A stretch of 64,000 bases of DNA from Lunularia cruciata. Lineage: Eukaryota; Streptophyta; Marchantiopsida; Lunulariales; Lunulariaceae. The stretch is from positions 12,839,001 to 12,903,000 of the forward strand of contig OX419755.1 of the NCBI GenBank assembly GCA_948567375.1, written 5' to 3'. A program made the position numbers and the translations under genes. Below the pieces are notes generated by a model, which saw only the letters and a list, made by a program, of their open reading frames with translations, did no database searches and was not told the origin of the DNA. Positions 37,122 through 48,258 of the stretch are shown here, piece after piece (position 1 is the first letter of the stretch; each line of letters opens with the position of its first letter).

Positions 37122-37859
37122 TGTAATACTCCGAGGATAAGAGAAGAGAGAAAACACAAATTGCACACTCAAACCTTCGATGCCCAAGGGGGCACCTTCT
37201 CTTTATTATATAGACAAAGAGGATCTACTCCAAGGAAGCTCCACCATAGGATTAGGGACACAGATAGGTGACATGTCAGCAAGCTCCACCCTTGGATTAT
37301 TTACTTGGATGGGTGACATGTCTGGTCTAGGTCCTATCTGGTTGGTCAAACAAGCTTTGACCGGAGGAATCTTTTAGGGAATCTTCCTGTAGGAATCCAG
37401 AATCACATGAGTAAGGTACCGTTGGAAAGCTCTTGATGAGACAAAGCAGGGGGAGAGAAGGCCAGCCTCACCTCCGTTGGGGGGAGGGGAATCTGCACAT
37501 TTTTGAGGCCTAATTCATCCGTTTAGGCCTCCGAAATTGCCTTCAAAGATTTCAAGCATATTTCAGCTCCTACTCTATTAGTAGAAGTCCCCTTTTGGTG
37601 ATACCTCTTTCTGATCTGTTTAGTCCATCATGTGTAACATCCTTCCAAATGTTACCAAACCAATTCTCACCTTTAAATCATATGTCTAGCTATTGGTTCT
37701 AAGGTTCTCAAGTCTATTTCAATTTCTGCCCTATTAGTAGAAGTACTCTTTTGGTGATACTTCTATTTGATCTATTTTGACCATCATGTATAACATCATT
37801 CTAGATGTTACCAAACCGAATTTCACATCTAGATCATATGGCTAACCCTTGGTATTACA
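37122..37859 (-). repeat. Solo LTR of family A in family B
   Basis: 738 bp, TGTAATACTCCG to GGTATTACA, flanked by a perfect 5-bp target duplication GCTCT (37117-37121 and 37860-37864). No internal element sequence is attached. A solo LTR with intact target duplication is the known product of recombination between the two LTRs of one element. Confidence 0.95.
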
Positions 37860-37864
37860 GCTCT

Positions 37865-39451
37865 AGACCATGTACTTCACTCCTAGTCACTACTGTAGCT
37901 ACCTCCACCTATGTTGCTCTGCACATGAAGTCCAAAGCATCTCTATCACCAACATATGAGGTGGAAGCCTCATCATCCAAATCTGATCTCCTCTAAGCAA
38001 TGGCCATACTAGCCAATCTCTACTCCAATTGCTCAATTCGAGTAGCCATAGTTGTATCACAAGTAAGGGCAGGTATTGCACCTCTACTAGGTGTAGATCC
38101 TCTACCACCTCATCCTCCATGAACAAGAGCTCCTCTATTGCCTACCATAACAGCCGTACCACTCCGTAACTCCGAGTGTAGGTCAAAGCACCGGTCACTA
38201 GTCTGACCAAATCTATGGCAATGCTCATATTGCCTCTATGATGGCTGTGATGCACCAGAGGTATCAGGTCCACTACCTTGAATACACTCTCTCCTATGGT
38301 GAGGTCCACCACAAGTCCAACAAGCAACACCACTACTCATTGGTTGTTGCTGACCCAAAAATGAAGGTAAGGGTCTAACTATAGTATGCTCTCCACTCGC
38401 TCCATAAGATCTGGGTTGTCCACTCTGTCCTCAGAAACCAATTGGGCGTGGTGCACTCTATTGCACTTTAGAAGAAGTCACAACTGTGGATGAGATCTCC
38501 CTACCAAATCCAGATGTCACCACTCTCTCCTCCACCATGTTGAGCTCAATACGCTCAAGCAAACCAAAGACAACTGCCAAAGTGGGCAAAGTAGCTTGTA
38601 ACAACGTAGCATCACGAACTCTACATCATAACTCCCTATCTAGTATCCCATACCAAAAATAGACTACATGGGCCTTAGTAACTCCTTGAGTGAAATTGAT
38701 CAGTCGTCTCATATGAGTGTATGCCTTGTGTAGGCTCTCTCCAGCCTTCTACTGTAACTGCTACAAGCTCCTTAGCTTGTCAGACCGTACTCATTGGTAG
38801 TTCTGCCTCAAACATTGGAAGAACTCTACCATGGGGTTAAACCTTGGTACCACACTACCTCCTATAGCAATACCTCCACTCGTGGTAGCACTATCTCCAA
38901 CTAGTGCACCTCCACTAACTCCACCAACACTACTTGAGCTAGAACTCGTGGGTACAACCAATCTACTCTTGGGAACTCAGCCTGAAGTGATAGAGATATA
39001 GTTCAAAGACCAATATTTGTCTCTATAACTCAAGCTCCTCCAAATGAGCTCTCCTAAACACATGGTAGTTGTCCATTGGTAGACACTCCAAATGCTAAAA
39101 CAACCCCTTCCATGCCATGAAAGGTGTAAACAAAGTCGAGTTCCGCATTTGCTATAGATCACACCAACTATTGAACTCTTGGATGAAGTCATCTAACTCA
39201 ATGGTACCCATTGTACCAGAGTAACGCCTAGGGCCTTTGGAGACCCCATAAATCTTGTCCATGTCCCACAACAACGGTGCGGACATGCCAAGTGCACTCT
39301 CAACTAAATCAACTCTTATGTCGAACTCCAACTCAAAGTCAATTTCCTCCTTCATTGGGACCCAAGATATAGGTTGATACCAAGTGCCACTCCGAGTAAA
39401 CCCACTGCATACTATAGGGCTAACTCCTCTGGAATCCCCAAAGAACTCCAT
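37865..39451 (-). pseudogene. Family B gag with zinc knuckle
   Basis: The minus-strand frame starts MEFFGDSRGVSPIVCSGFTR (39451). It continues in capsid-like sequence (LVESALGMSAPLLWDMDKIY at about 39270-39330; DDFIQEFNSW near 39180). Further down is the nucleic-acid-binding knuckle CWTCGGPHHRREC (about 38285-38325). Several frame breaks separate the parts. Confidence 0.7.
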
Positions 39452-39594
39452 AGTGACAAAGTAAATGCAATTGCAATTGCAAACCAGAATCACAAATTGC
39501 AACTGCAAACTGCAACCACAAGTACTTCACCACCAAGTGCCAACACCAACTAAGCACCAACAAGTGCCAATACCCACGGAACACCACCCACTAA

Positions 39595-41268
39595 TGTAAC
39601 TCTAATTGAGATAACTACACTAAGGGAAAGGCAATCAATAACCTACCATCACAACATGCACTCTCATGGTCTGTAGGTCATCACTTCCTACCTCAATGGA
39701 GAGAAACAAAGATAGTTTGACTGGTCATCACTCCAGCCTCACTACCAAGAGCACACCAGAGCACCAACGCTCTAAATTCAGGGCACCTCACACAAACGTG
39801 ATGCACAAACAAGAAGTAGAAAATGGAGAGAGTCCAATCACAAGAAATCTAAACAAAAACTCTCCATCTCATAAAGCAACATGGGATTGACTCTACCACC
39901 ATTTGGCATTTGACATAAGAGAAGTTTGTATCTAATGTCTTAAGCTACCAAGATCACCAAGAATGAAATCAAATTGCCTCTCCTAGCCAAAGCTACAAGT
40001 GTATAGGTAACAATGGCACATTAGGACAACAAGTGAGGATGGACCAGATGGCTAGGGCACTAGTCTAGGAATAAGAGATCCAGGGTCAAACCCTATTGCG
40101 CACAATCTAGCAGGGTGGGCAGATTTTGCCAAACAATGACCAACATTTACTCCAAACTAGTTAGCCTCACGCCAGCAAGCTAGCTTGTTGGCCCTTCTAG
40201 GCCTTCATAGCCTCTCATAGCTCACAGCCCTATGCCTCGAAATGCAGAAATGAGGCCGTTCTTCTTGCCACTTTGAACCCTCTCCAAATCTGGCAAAACT
40301 CCTCCAAATCTGCAAAAACTCCTCCAAACTTGCAAAACTCATCTAAATCTGGCCAACCAGCAAAACTCCTCCAAATCTGGCCAAAATTTGACGTAAACTC
40401 CAACAAAAATTTGACAAAAAATTTGACATAAACCCTAAAGTTGGCTGACTACCAAATCCTCCATTAACTCTTCACTCGAGCCAAATTGAAAAAATGAGTT
40501 TCTCCAAATCACAAATTCACGAGTATAGGTTCCCAACTCCTCCTTCAATTTTACTTTTTGAGCACAACTCGCAACAAATTGGTCTTGTCTTCACCTCATG
40601 AGCTCCAAATCACAACCATTGCTTGAAATTTGCTTCTTCTTTGCTAAAAAATTGGCCAACGCTTCCGTACACCATCTGCCTTATTGCCAATTCTGCATCC
40701 ACCAACGAGCTTTTGCACACTAGGGAAAAATTAAACTTTGATTGAGCTACCAACGATCCACCGAGCTTGGAGATACCACCAACACTCACAGTTCCTACAC
40801 CCAATTTCCCCCTAACTTCACTTCTTTGATGTAATCAGATTGTTTACAACTCTTGAATCCACTCAACTCAGATCAATACTTGATCTATCACTCTATAAAC
40901 TGCCAACAATTGTGCACTGATTACAATCAAACCACACTCCTCTAACTAAAAGAATCCAAGGGACACTCACCGGCCTCTATCTACCATATCCTAGAACTCG
41001 AAGGCTCAACATCAGAGAAGTGAGCCCTCTAGAGCTGCACCTCAAAAGTATACCCCTAGACTCAAGCTAGGTCTGAAACCCTAACGGTCCCATTGACGGC
41101 ACACTCAATGGTGCAAATGGTGCAAAGTGATGCTGGGCCCCATTGTGAAGTCAATACCACGAACATGAAATCTAACTGTCAGACAATAGTCTATGGGAAA
41201 TTGCTGAAATACCTCTAACTACTATCATTGCAACTCGAGTGTCCAAGCAATCTAGATGTGACACTACA
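39595..41268 (-). repeat. 5' LTR of family B
   Basis: About 1674 bp. On the plus strand it begins TGTAACTC and ends GACACTACA, so read on the minus strand it is TGTAGTGTCACATC..GAGTTACA. A partial copy in the opposite orientation stands at 22412. It holds short CTCCAAATCTG repeats (40260-40400) and a tRNA-like segment (40040-40110). Confidence 0.75.
40040..40110 (+). repeat. tRNA-like segment (possible SINE head) in family B LTR
   Basis: It contains an A-box-like TGGCTAGGGCACTAG and a B-box-like GGGTCAAACCC about 30 bases apart, the RNA polymerase III promoter pattern of tRNA-derived SINEs. No complete cloverleaf is possible. The B box lacks one base. Confidence 0.4.
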
Positions 41269-41282
41269 AATGATGTGACAAC

Positions 41283-41395
41283 CTCATATCGAAACTATTG
41301 ACATCCAGCCCCATTTTACCTCTTTGTCTCTCCCTTGTATGGCATGATAAGGCCTTCCCATCCTTTGTGTTTGTTGCGTGGTCACCTTTTCTTTA
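41283..41395 (-). repeat. E repeat fragment
   Basis: The reverse of the segment at 61796-61905, sharing TTTGTCTCTCCCTTGT and GCCTTCCCATCC. It starts just outside the family B LTR. Confidence 0.65.
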
Positions 41396-43611
41396 ACTTT
41401 CAGGATCAAAATTTGAAACTGTGGGGGAATCATCGTATCTTCCCTTCATAGAAGTAGACCACTTGAACCCTACTACTTTGAATCAAGAGTTCACCCAATG
41501 CAATGATCTTCTTGCTAGATTATGCAGTTCATAAGTAGCAGAGGTATCGACACTTAAAATTGACAATTGAGATTTTGGGTACTCCGTTTGGGTTCATAGT
41601 GTTGACATATAATTAGTATAGCTAATTAGCTAGGACCAAACTAACAAAGATTTTGAAAATTTATTTAGGATATAGAAATTAGAAATTATTATTTTATATA
41701 AAATATTTTTGGTATACTAAAAATTTAAATATTTCTAAAATGAAATGAGAATTGTAACATTGTTCCTAAATCATGGGAATGTATATTATGCAGAGCTCCA
41801 AAAATTTATTTGTAGATTGCGCACAACTCAAGAAGCTTTGGTCACTTGTATTTATATGCTGTACTTAATGATAAAATTCAGATTAAGTCAATGTTGACCT
41901 CTATATTTCAAATTTCATTAATCTATATTACCCTAAAATTTATATTTTTACCTTCTCAAAATAATATAAACAGGTGTACATATCTTATTTTACAACATTT
42001 TGTATTTTTTCCTTCTTTAGATATATTATATATTTTGGCTAGTATAATCCACATTAATAAACGGTTTCCCGTGGTGACATTACATAGCATCAATGGATAC
42101 CTCCTAGTTCCCGCCGGCCGTCTTGGTGTCAACGCACTTGCATTATTAAAACGTAGATCATATGACCTTTTGAGTGGTCTCATTTCCACATTACCTCTTT
42201 CTTTGAAATGAATCCCAAAAAATTTTTAACGGTTGATTTAGGAAGAATCTCCTCATGAATATTCAGCATCAATAATATGATTAGTATACGTTGTACCAAA
42301 ATCATTGAAGATATTTCGTAATCTGGTACTAATATTCTATATTTGACACTAATTCTTCTTTACCTCCATTTTCATCAGATATTAACCACACTGATTGATG
42401 GGTTAAAAGATTATGGACAGGTGCTACGAGAAAGCCACATTTAAATTTCCTTTGCGTTTTTTTTCTTGTTTACAAAATTTCTCATCATTCTCATTATTCA
42501 AAGGACAAAACAAGAAATTAATTTAGCCATTTTTCTGATAAGTAGTGGAAAATTTAGTGGAAAAGGATACTGTTCAATTCAAGTCTAGATTGAGAAGAAT
42601 ACTTAACATATTGATCCACATTATTTAGCACTTCTTCTTACACCTTTGATAAGTTTTGCCAACTTAAATTCCAACGTACAACCGTCAAAATCTTAATCAC
42701 TTGATACTCTGTAACGCTCTAGATATATATTTACTTTGGGTGTTTCATTGTAGAAATTGAGAAGTACTTTTGCTTCTCAGGATATGGGGCACATCCTTCT
42801 AGGGTTCTGCCTGAAGTTTATCACTCAAGACCACTCAAATTTATTCTTACCGTTCTTAACGAATCCGAGTTCATACATCTTCATTATAGTATGTATATTG
42901 ATGTATAACCTTGTTAACAATATTGTTCTCTCGAGTCAATTAATATTTAATCCTCTAAAACTTCTCTTTGCTTTTTATCCTCTGTAAAGACAAAATAGAT
43001 CTCTCGATCACCAAGTTACTTGTCCCGCAGATGAGAGAGCAGACCCATGTGAAGAAATAACTTGAAAGTTTTGAATGTTTCCATAATTTACAGTGATAAT
43101 TTTTACAAAACATAATGATCAAATACTTTCTTACTAAGATTATATTTCATTTGTCACATTCTTCATCCATAAAAATTTTGGAAAACCTGGGGATAATGCA
43201 AATACATATAGCATGCAAATACCTGTTGCTTCCTCCACAACATGAACATAAGTGTACAATCGTGTTCACGCACTTTCTCTGGTCTTGGGCTGCCAGAGGT
43301 TTGGCTGGAGATGCAATTCGGGGCTATCCGGCCTCGGGGATGAGGGACTACAATACTTACATTATTATTATTATAGATTATTATACTTAATTCCACAATT
43401 ATAATAAATCACTGTTATAGTAATTGGCGGACGTCTTTATACGTGAGCAAAACTCACAGAGATGTGTCCGTATCCTTCCTTCTCTGGCGGTTTACTGGGA
43501 AATAGCTGTTTCAGCAAAACCACTGATGCAACGCAGCACTGGTGGTTTCGATCGATGTGCTTCATCGGGAGCAGAGCTGCTGTGGAGAGCGGAGAAGAAG
43601 TCTTGTTGAAG
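41396..43611. other. AT-rich intergenic region
   Basis: No recognisable gene. 41600-42060 is strongly AT-rich. A short GC-rich island lies at 42105-42145, another at 43285-43345, followed by a TTA/ATT run (43357-43380). The last few hundred bases are upstream of the secreted-protein gene and may contain its promoter, but I see no clear TATA box. Confidence 0.45.
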
Positions 43612-45563
43612 ATGGAGAACTCGCGGGGAAGAAGACGATTGGGGTTTACTCTGACCTTGATGCTTGCGTGGATTATCATAGAATGCGTTGCTGCTGACAC
43701 GGGATCACGCGAGGATGCATTTGTAGATTATTCGGGGATGTCGTCCAAACGGAGTGCGATCAAAAGTTTCACAGGTGAAAATAGACCGCTCTATTTCCAG
43801 TTCTTTGCGTCATGGATTGATTAATTGATTGATTCGATGATGTCATTTTCGTAAATATGCAGAGGATTTCCTCTAAGGTTTCGCTCAAATTCGAGAGGTC
43901 ATGTTTAAAATTTAGATTCGAGTTACCAAACGATGGTACTTACTTCCAATTTTGCATACATTCAGTTGCGGCTATTTTCTCCGGGGGTTTCCTTCCTGGG
44001 GGACTGGCTGAACCACAACTGTTCGAAATGAAATTAAAATTCTGTGTACCAGTATTAGAGAAACGCGAACCTGGCCGGGAGTTGAAGAGTCCAGAATTAG
44101 ACTCAAAGTTGACATTAAGTGAGTTTATACCAAATATACTTTTACCAAATGTATGAGCAGTTGGAAACCAAGGGATCCCACTCAAAGAGGGCATGAATTC
44201 TAACAGTGCTGAAATCCAAATGCAATCCATGAAGTCGTTTGATCGGCCTTCTTTCTTGGTGCACGCTGATGCTCTCCAGTCAATTTGGTCTTCTCTACCA
44301 AATTCGAGAATATGAAGACCTGTTTTCCTGCTGCGCTCTCTTTCTGGTTTCTTTAGATGAAGAAGGCGTATGATTTGTAGGCTGTACACTAGCTTTCGGT
44401 GTTTCTATTCAATGATCATGACTCAATATAATTGTCGAATACGGGCCCTCGTTACGACGTACTCCTTACTCGTCGTGAGCGTCTCTGTTTTCTGTGATGT
44501 TCATGACCTGTCTCGAAACAAAGTTTGATTATCTTCGACTTTGCGCAGGATATTACAGTGAAACTTGCGGGAGATATCGCTTCCAAATCTGTCAACTACA
44601 TGAAGGTTAGTTCTGGGAAGGAGTCTATTTTGCTATCCTACCAGTATACCTTGGACTGCATATAAAACATATGCTTGCAGAAAATTTGAAATCATACCGA
44701 CTATCCTTGTCGGGAACAATATACCGAGCATAACTAGCGAATTCAAGAAAAGCTTCTTGCTGTATCTTTTCACTCAAAGAGACTGCAAAACAACTAAAAA
44801 AGCGGGCATATGATTGAAGAGTACTGAGTAGAGACGAGCTGAGGACGTTGTTGTGTGCTGCTCTGATGCAGGAGTTGATGTGGTGATGTGCTTGAGCGGA
44901 GCCTAGTGAGTCAAGGGCTCATGGATGGATGCTCATTCTGTCGTGCGGAGCCTGCTGGCACCACTATTGACGAGGGCCGTGACAACATCCGGCCGGGGTC
45001 GTGTAACATCCTAATACCCAGTGCTATTTTTTCCGTCATGAGTTGTCGAGTGAATTGCTAGGAATTGTCCTCCGTGTCATAATGTACACCGTAAGTTTTT
45101 CAGGTTGAGGTGCTCAACTTCTCTAGCTGTTGAACTTCTCCTTTAGCAACAGGTGGTCAATTTGAATTGGGTGTTTCATATCCAGGACACCAGTGAGTTC
45201 TTTTTCAATCCAGAAGCGCCTTCTGAGTGGGACGGAAGGTTCTCTATGTGGGGAAAGGTAAGATCGTACCACCTCAAGTATGGATGACCCGCAGTTTTAG
45301 TTTCGTGTTATATAAGACTTGTAGTTGTGAAACTTGAATCAGCTGTGGACTCTCCATAGCTGAGTTTTCTCTCGGGTGATCAGAGTTGACGCAATCAACC
45401 TTAGAAGAAAACACACATTGATCTGAGTGACGTTATACTTACTGAGTTGGATCAGGTGGTGGGCTTCACGAGCTGGATTGTGCTGCGGAGAATTGTAGCT
45501 CTTCCTTCAAGACAGGAGATCCATTCTAGTGGCACTGTTCTGCGAATGCTTGTTAACCAGTAA
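43612..45563 (+). CDS. Multi-exon gene for a small secreted or membrane protein, unrecognised
   Basis: ATG 43612 opens MENSRGRRRLGFTLTLMLAW.., a clear signal peptide or anchor ending near CVAADTG. The exon likely ends at the strong donor CAG|GTGAAA (43774). Three further exons have good splice sites: 44549-44605, 45153-45257 and 45456-45563 (stop TAA). They are open together in one phase, giving VNYMK, VVNLNWVFHIQDTSEFFFNP, WDGRFSMWGK and VVGFTSWIVLRRIVALPSRQ. However, joining the first exon at 43774 (phase 1) to 44549 gives another reading (GYYSETCGRYRF..) that stops in the next exon. So either the first donor differs, an exon is missing, or the product is a peptide of under 90 residues. I recognise no family. 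Confidence 0.4.
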
Positions 45564-45671
45564 TTTATATGGTCAGATTAGAGACTTCAGTGCCTCTTGA
45601 ATTATGCAACAACATGACAAAAGAAGCATTACAGTAGATTTTAAGCAACCTAGACCTGCCCATTACTGGCA

Positions 45672-45990
45672 AGACGTAACTATTCTGCAGAATCCTGTCT
45701 TCCTACGATCCTAGTAAGAAAAAGACCCAGACTTAAAGCTCTATCTAGTATGCAAGATCGTCCGTGGAGAATAAAATCTGAATAAACTCAGGAATCGGAC
45801 ACCTTGCTTAGTCACAGGAAATCATGTTTAGACGTAACGATCCTGCATGATCTAGCTTTCCTGTCTTCTTACGCTCTTAGTAAGAAAGGATCCACACACT
45901 TCGAGCTCTAATCGGCAAAATTGGCAGTGGAGAATAGAATCTGAACGAACTCAGGAATCGCACACCTTGCTTATACACAGAAAATCAAGT
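45672..45990. repeat. Imperfect tandem duplication, about 160 bp x 2
   Basis: Unit 1 (45672-45829) and unit 2 (45830-45990) share AGACGTAAC, CTAGTAAGAAA or CTTAGTAAGAAA, GTGGAGAATA, AAACTCAGGAATCG or GAACTCAGGAATCG and ACACCTTGCTTA in order. It follows the 3' end of the secreted-protein gene by about 100 bp. Confidence 0.8.
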
Positions 45991-46984
45991 TTCAACTGAG
46001 CATATGTACTATGTCGGATGTTTTCCTCTTCATTTGTACATACTCTTCAAACTTGTCGAAGGGACGGTACAGCTGGATTATCATGTTTCCTCTCGTTTAG
46101 ATTAGATCTGTTCTTGAGATACAAAGAGGAAAGGTGCTTGTGCCCCTTTTTAAGAACAAGATGCTTGATGTTTAAAAAGTACCACTCATTGCCAAAATGT
46201 TTTCTTTTGCGAAAGAAACGTGAAAATCGATGGTTACTTTTGTTTTATATGTCATGGCAGACATTAAAGTCAAATTTGTCTACGAATGTTGAGTTGAGAC
46301 TCAAAAAAGATAACACCCTTCACCTCCTTAGCAGAGACAAATACTTTTTCGCGCCGTTAGATAATCCGCTGTTCCGACAGTCGGTATAATTTCGTCCGGT
46401 TAGGAACTTAAAAGTGTCGACAAGCTCTGTAAATGCTGTTGGCTGCTGGCTTGTAGAAGTCGTCTTGTTGTAGCTCATGCGCATGTTTAGTTTCCAACGT
46501 CGGCCATAACACACACCGTTCTCAACACCAAAGTCTTAATAAGTCGATCACATCTAATCATAGGTTATTACATGGTGTTGATAACCTTCCTCTGTCACAA
46601 CGAGGATTGTCTCTAATCAAAGTTCGACGGAACGGTCATCGCTTTGGCACCCACTATACCAAAACCTTGGGTTAAACCTTCGACTTTGAACTTAAACTGG
46701 TGTACGGCAGGTTTGTGTAGTGTACAACATTACAGATCAAGTTGTTCAAGATCAACTAATTCAAGTTGTTGGAGATCAACTAAGTCTCAACGTTAAACTC
46801 AAGTTGTTCCGGGTTTTGGCTTCTAATATTCATCTGGTGTTAGTTGCAACTCATATATGTCTCTTTTGGTTTAGTTTCCCTGTACTTAGGCCAAAAGCAC
46901 CGGTCAAGATTTCTTCACATCCCCAACAAGTTCGATGAATTCCAACTCTATGATGAATTCCAACTCTATTCATAGTCTGATTGT
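45991..46984. other. Intergenic region
   Basis: No gene recognised. 46934-46969 is a perfect 18-bp tandem duplication (GATGAATTCCAACTCTAT twice). 46738-46783 has repeats of CAAGTTGTT and AGATCAACTA. Confidence 0.5.
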
Positions 46985-47500
46985 TACATGCATATGGTAC
47001 GCACCTCAGACACAATTAACATTACCTTTGCTGTGAACACATTCAGCATACTGTTCATCTCGATAGGCGTACCTGCGCAGCCATCAGATTTAAAAATAGC
47101 ATGCTTTACAGACGGTACTAAACGTAACAGTCGTCCTATTATGCCAAAATTATGTTAATTCCGGGGAGACTCAACTGCAGGTCACCATGTACAACCTAGT
47201 AGGGTACCCAGCATTTCCACTTTTAGTTAATATGTACGTCAGGTTATGAACTATACAGCACTGCTATGATCAATCTTCGTCTACAGGGTTTAAGAACCAT
47301 AAACATATTAATGATTTTCACTAGTGAGTCTCTTGAGCGCTGCAGCTCATAAAAGGGTTCTTAGTGTTGGAGCTTATTAATCAACTCACAGTTTCTTTCA
47401 ATGCTATTTGGATTTCTATATTGTTCTCTATCGATCCCAGGAACGACGATTGATAACGTCGTAGTGTAGTGTAGGGGAATGATTGTGCATGTTTCCGATC
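46985..47500 (-). repeat. Duplicated 3' flank of the LRR receptor gene (copy 2)
   Basis: The partner of 11643-12240, with matching blocks in the same order and orientation relative to LRR sequence. It lies downstream of the receptor gene on the minus strand. Confidence 0.8.
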
Positions 47501-47555
47501 CATTCTGGAAGACAATTTCAAGTGCGATAAGCTTGTCAGGTCTTACAACGAAGTA

Positions 47556-47632
47556 ATAGGAGGACAGTTGGATAGAGCAACAACCGTCTAGGTTGAAGGT
47601 CACGAGTTCGAATCTTAAAGGCTTGCGTGAAG
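47556..47632 (+). repeat. tRNA-Arg-like pseudogene or SINE head
   Basis: It shows an A box (TTGGATAGAGCAAC), an anticodon-arm-like CAACCGTCTAGGTTG and a B box (GAGTTCGAATC) with tRNA spacing. The loop would place TCT, but U33 is replaced by G and the acceptor stem does not pair. It is absent at the matching place in the 12-kb copy of this flank, so it was inserted after the duplication or lost there. Confidence 0.5.
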
Positions 47633-47689
47633 TGCACGTTAAACATTATCTACCAGTGGTAGTCCGTCTCCAAACAATCTGGTAAAATA

Positions 47690-48258
47690 CTCGAGAGTGC
47701 CTGCAAGCCAAGAACTCCCCTCCAATGATTCAGGCAATGATTGCAGTGAACTGTTCCAAGTTGGCTAAGTTTCCAGAACTCCAAGGAAGGACCTGCAACA
47801 ACCCCGAACACTCAATGATGATTCCCCAAATCTTTCAGGCGAAAAAGTCCCCTAAATGATTCCAGCATAAGATTCTAAAACTCTTGGGAAGGGCTCCTCG
47901 AAAGTGCCTGCAAGCCAAGAACTCCCCTCCAATGTTTTCAGGCAATGACTGCAATTTCTAGCATGATAAGGGTAACTGTTCCAAGTTGGCTAAGTTGTAC
48001 ACTCAATGAATGATTCCCCAAATCTTTCAGGCGAAAAAGTCCCCTAAATGATTCCAGCATAAGATTCTAAAACTCTTGGGAAGGGCTCCTCGAAAGTGCC
48101 TGCAAGCCAAGAACTCCCCTCCAATGATTCAGGTAATGACTGCAATTTCTAGCATGATAAGGGTAACTGTTCCAAGTTGGCTAAGTTTCCAGAACTGCTG
48201 GGAAGAGCCTGAACAGAGTATCGCAGCCTCAAATCCTTCAGGCGAAGAAGTCCCCCGA
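47690..48258 (-). pseudogene. Decayed LRR units downstream of the receptor stop
   Basis: Anchors like those of the 144-bp LRR units continue beyond the receptor's stop (TCCAAGTTGG at 48171, about 47983 and about 47756), with increasing damage. A block of about 190 bp (GGGCTCCTCGAAAGTGCCTG.. to ..TTGGGAA) is repeated at about 47883 and 48077. Frame fragment 48149-48364 still reads LPDLIGGLLRLKDLRLRY and ALPSSSGNLANLEQL. These would once have extended the receptor's LRR. Confidence 0.75.

Larger units (their letters stand above)
25000..41268 (-). mobile_element. Ty3/gypsy family B element with a PHD-like tail, split by nested insertions
   Basis: In minus orientation this is a 5' LTR (39595-41268), gag with a zinc knuckle (about 37865-39451), protease (about 36750), then RT, RNase H, integrase and a PHD-like finger (28045 down to 25115). 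Family A has inserted twice, once as a complete element at 28046-34299 and once as a solo LTR at 37122-37859. With both insertions and their target duplications removed, about 9.3 kb of family B remains. The 3' LTR is not recognisable. Frames are broken, so it is inactive. The low border is approximate. Confidence 0.83.

Noticed and set aside
37180-37377. Open frames within family A LTRs (also 28131-28331 and 33647-33892)
   Set aside because: They recur in every LTR copy because the DNA is repeated. They have no ORF conservation, and LTRs of this class do not encode proteins.
43940-44389. 149-codon minus-strand frame opposite the intron of the secreted-protein gene
   Set aside because: No motif, no splice context, and it overlaps a better-supported gene on the other strand.
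47556-47632. Functional tRNA-Arg gene
   Set aside because: The acceptor stem does not pair and U33 is missing, so it is called only tRNA-like.
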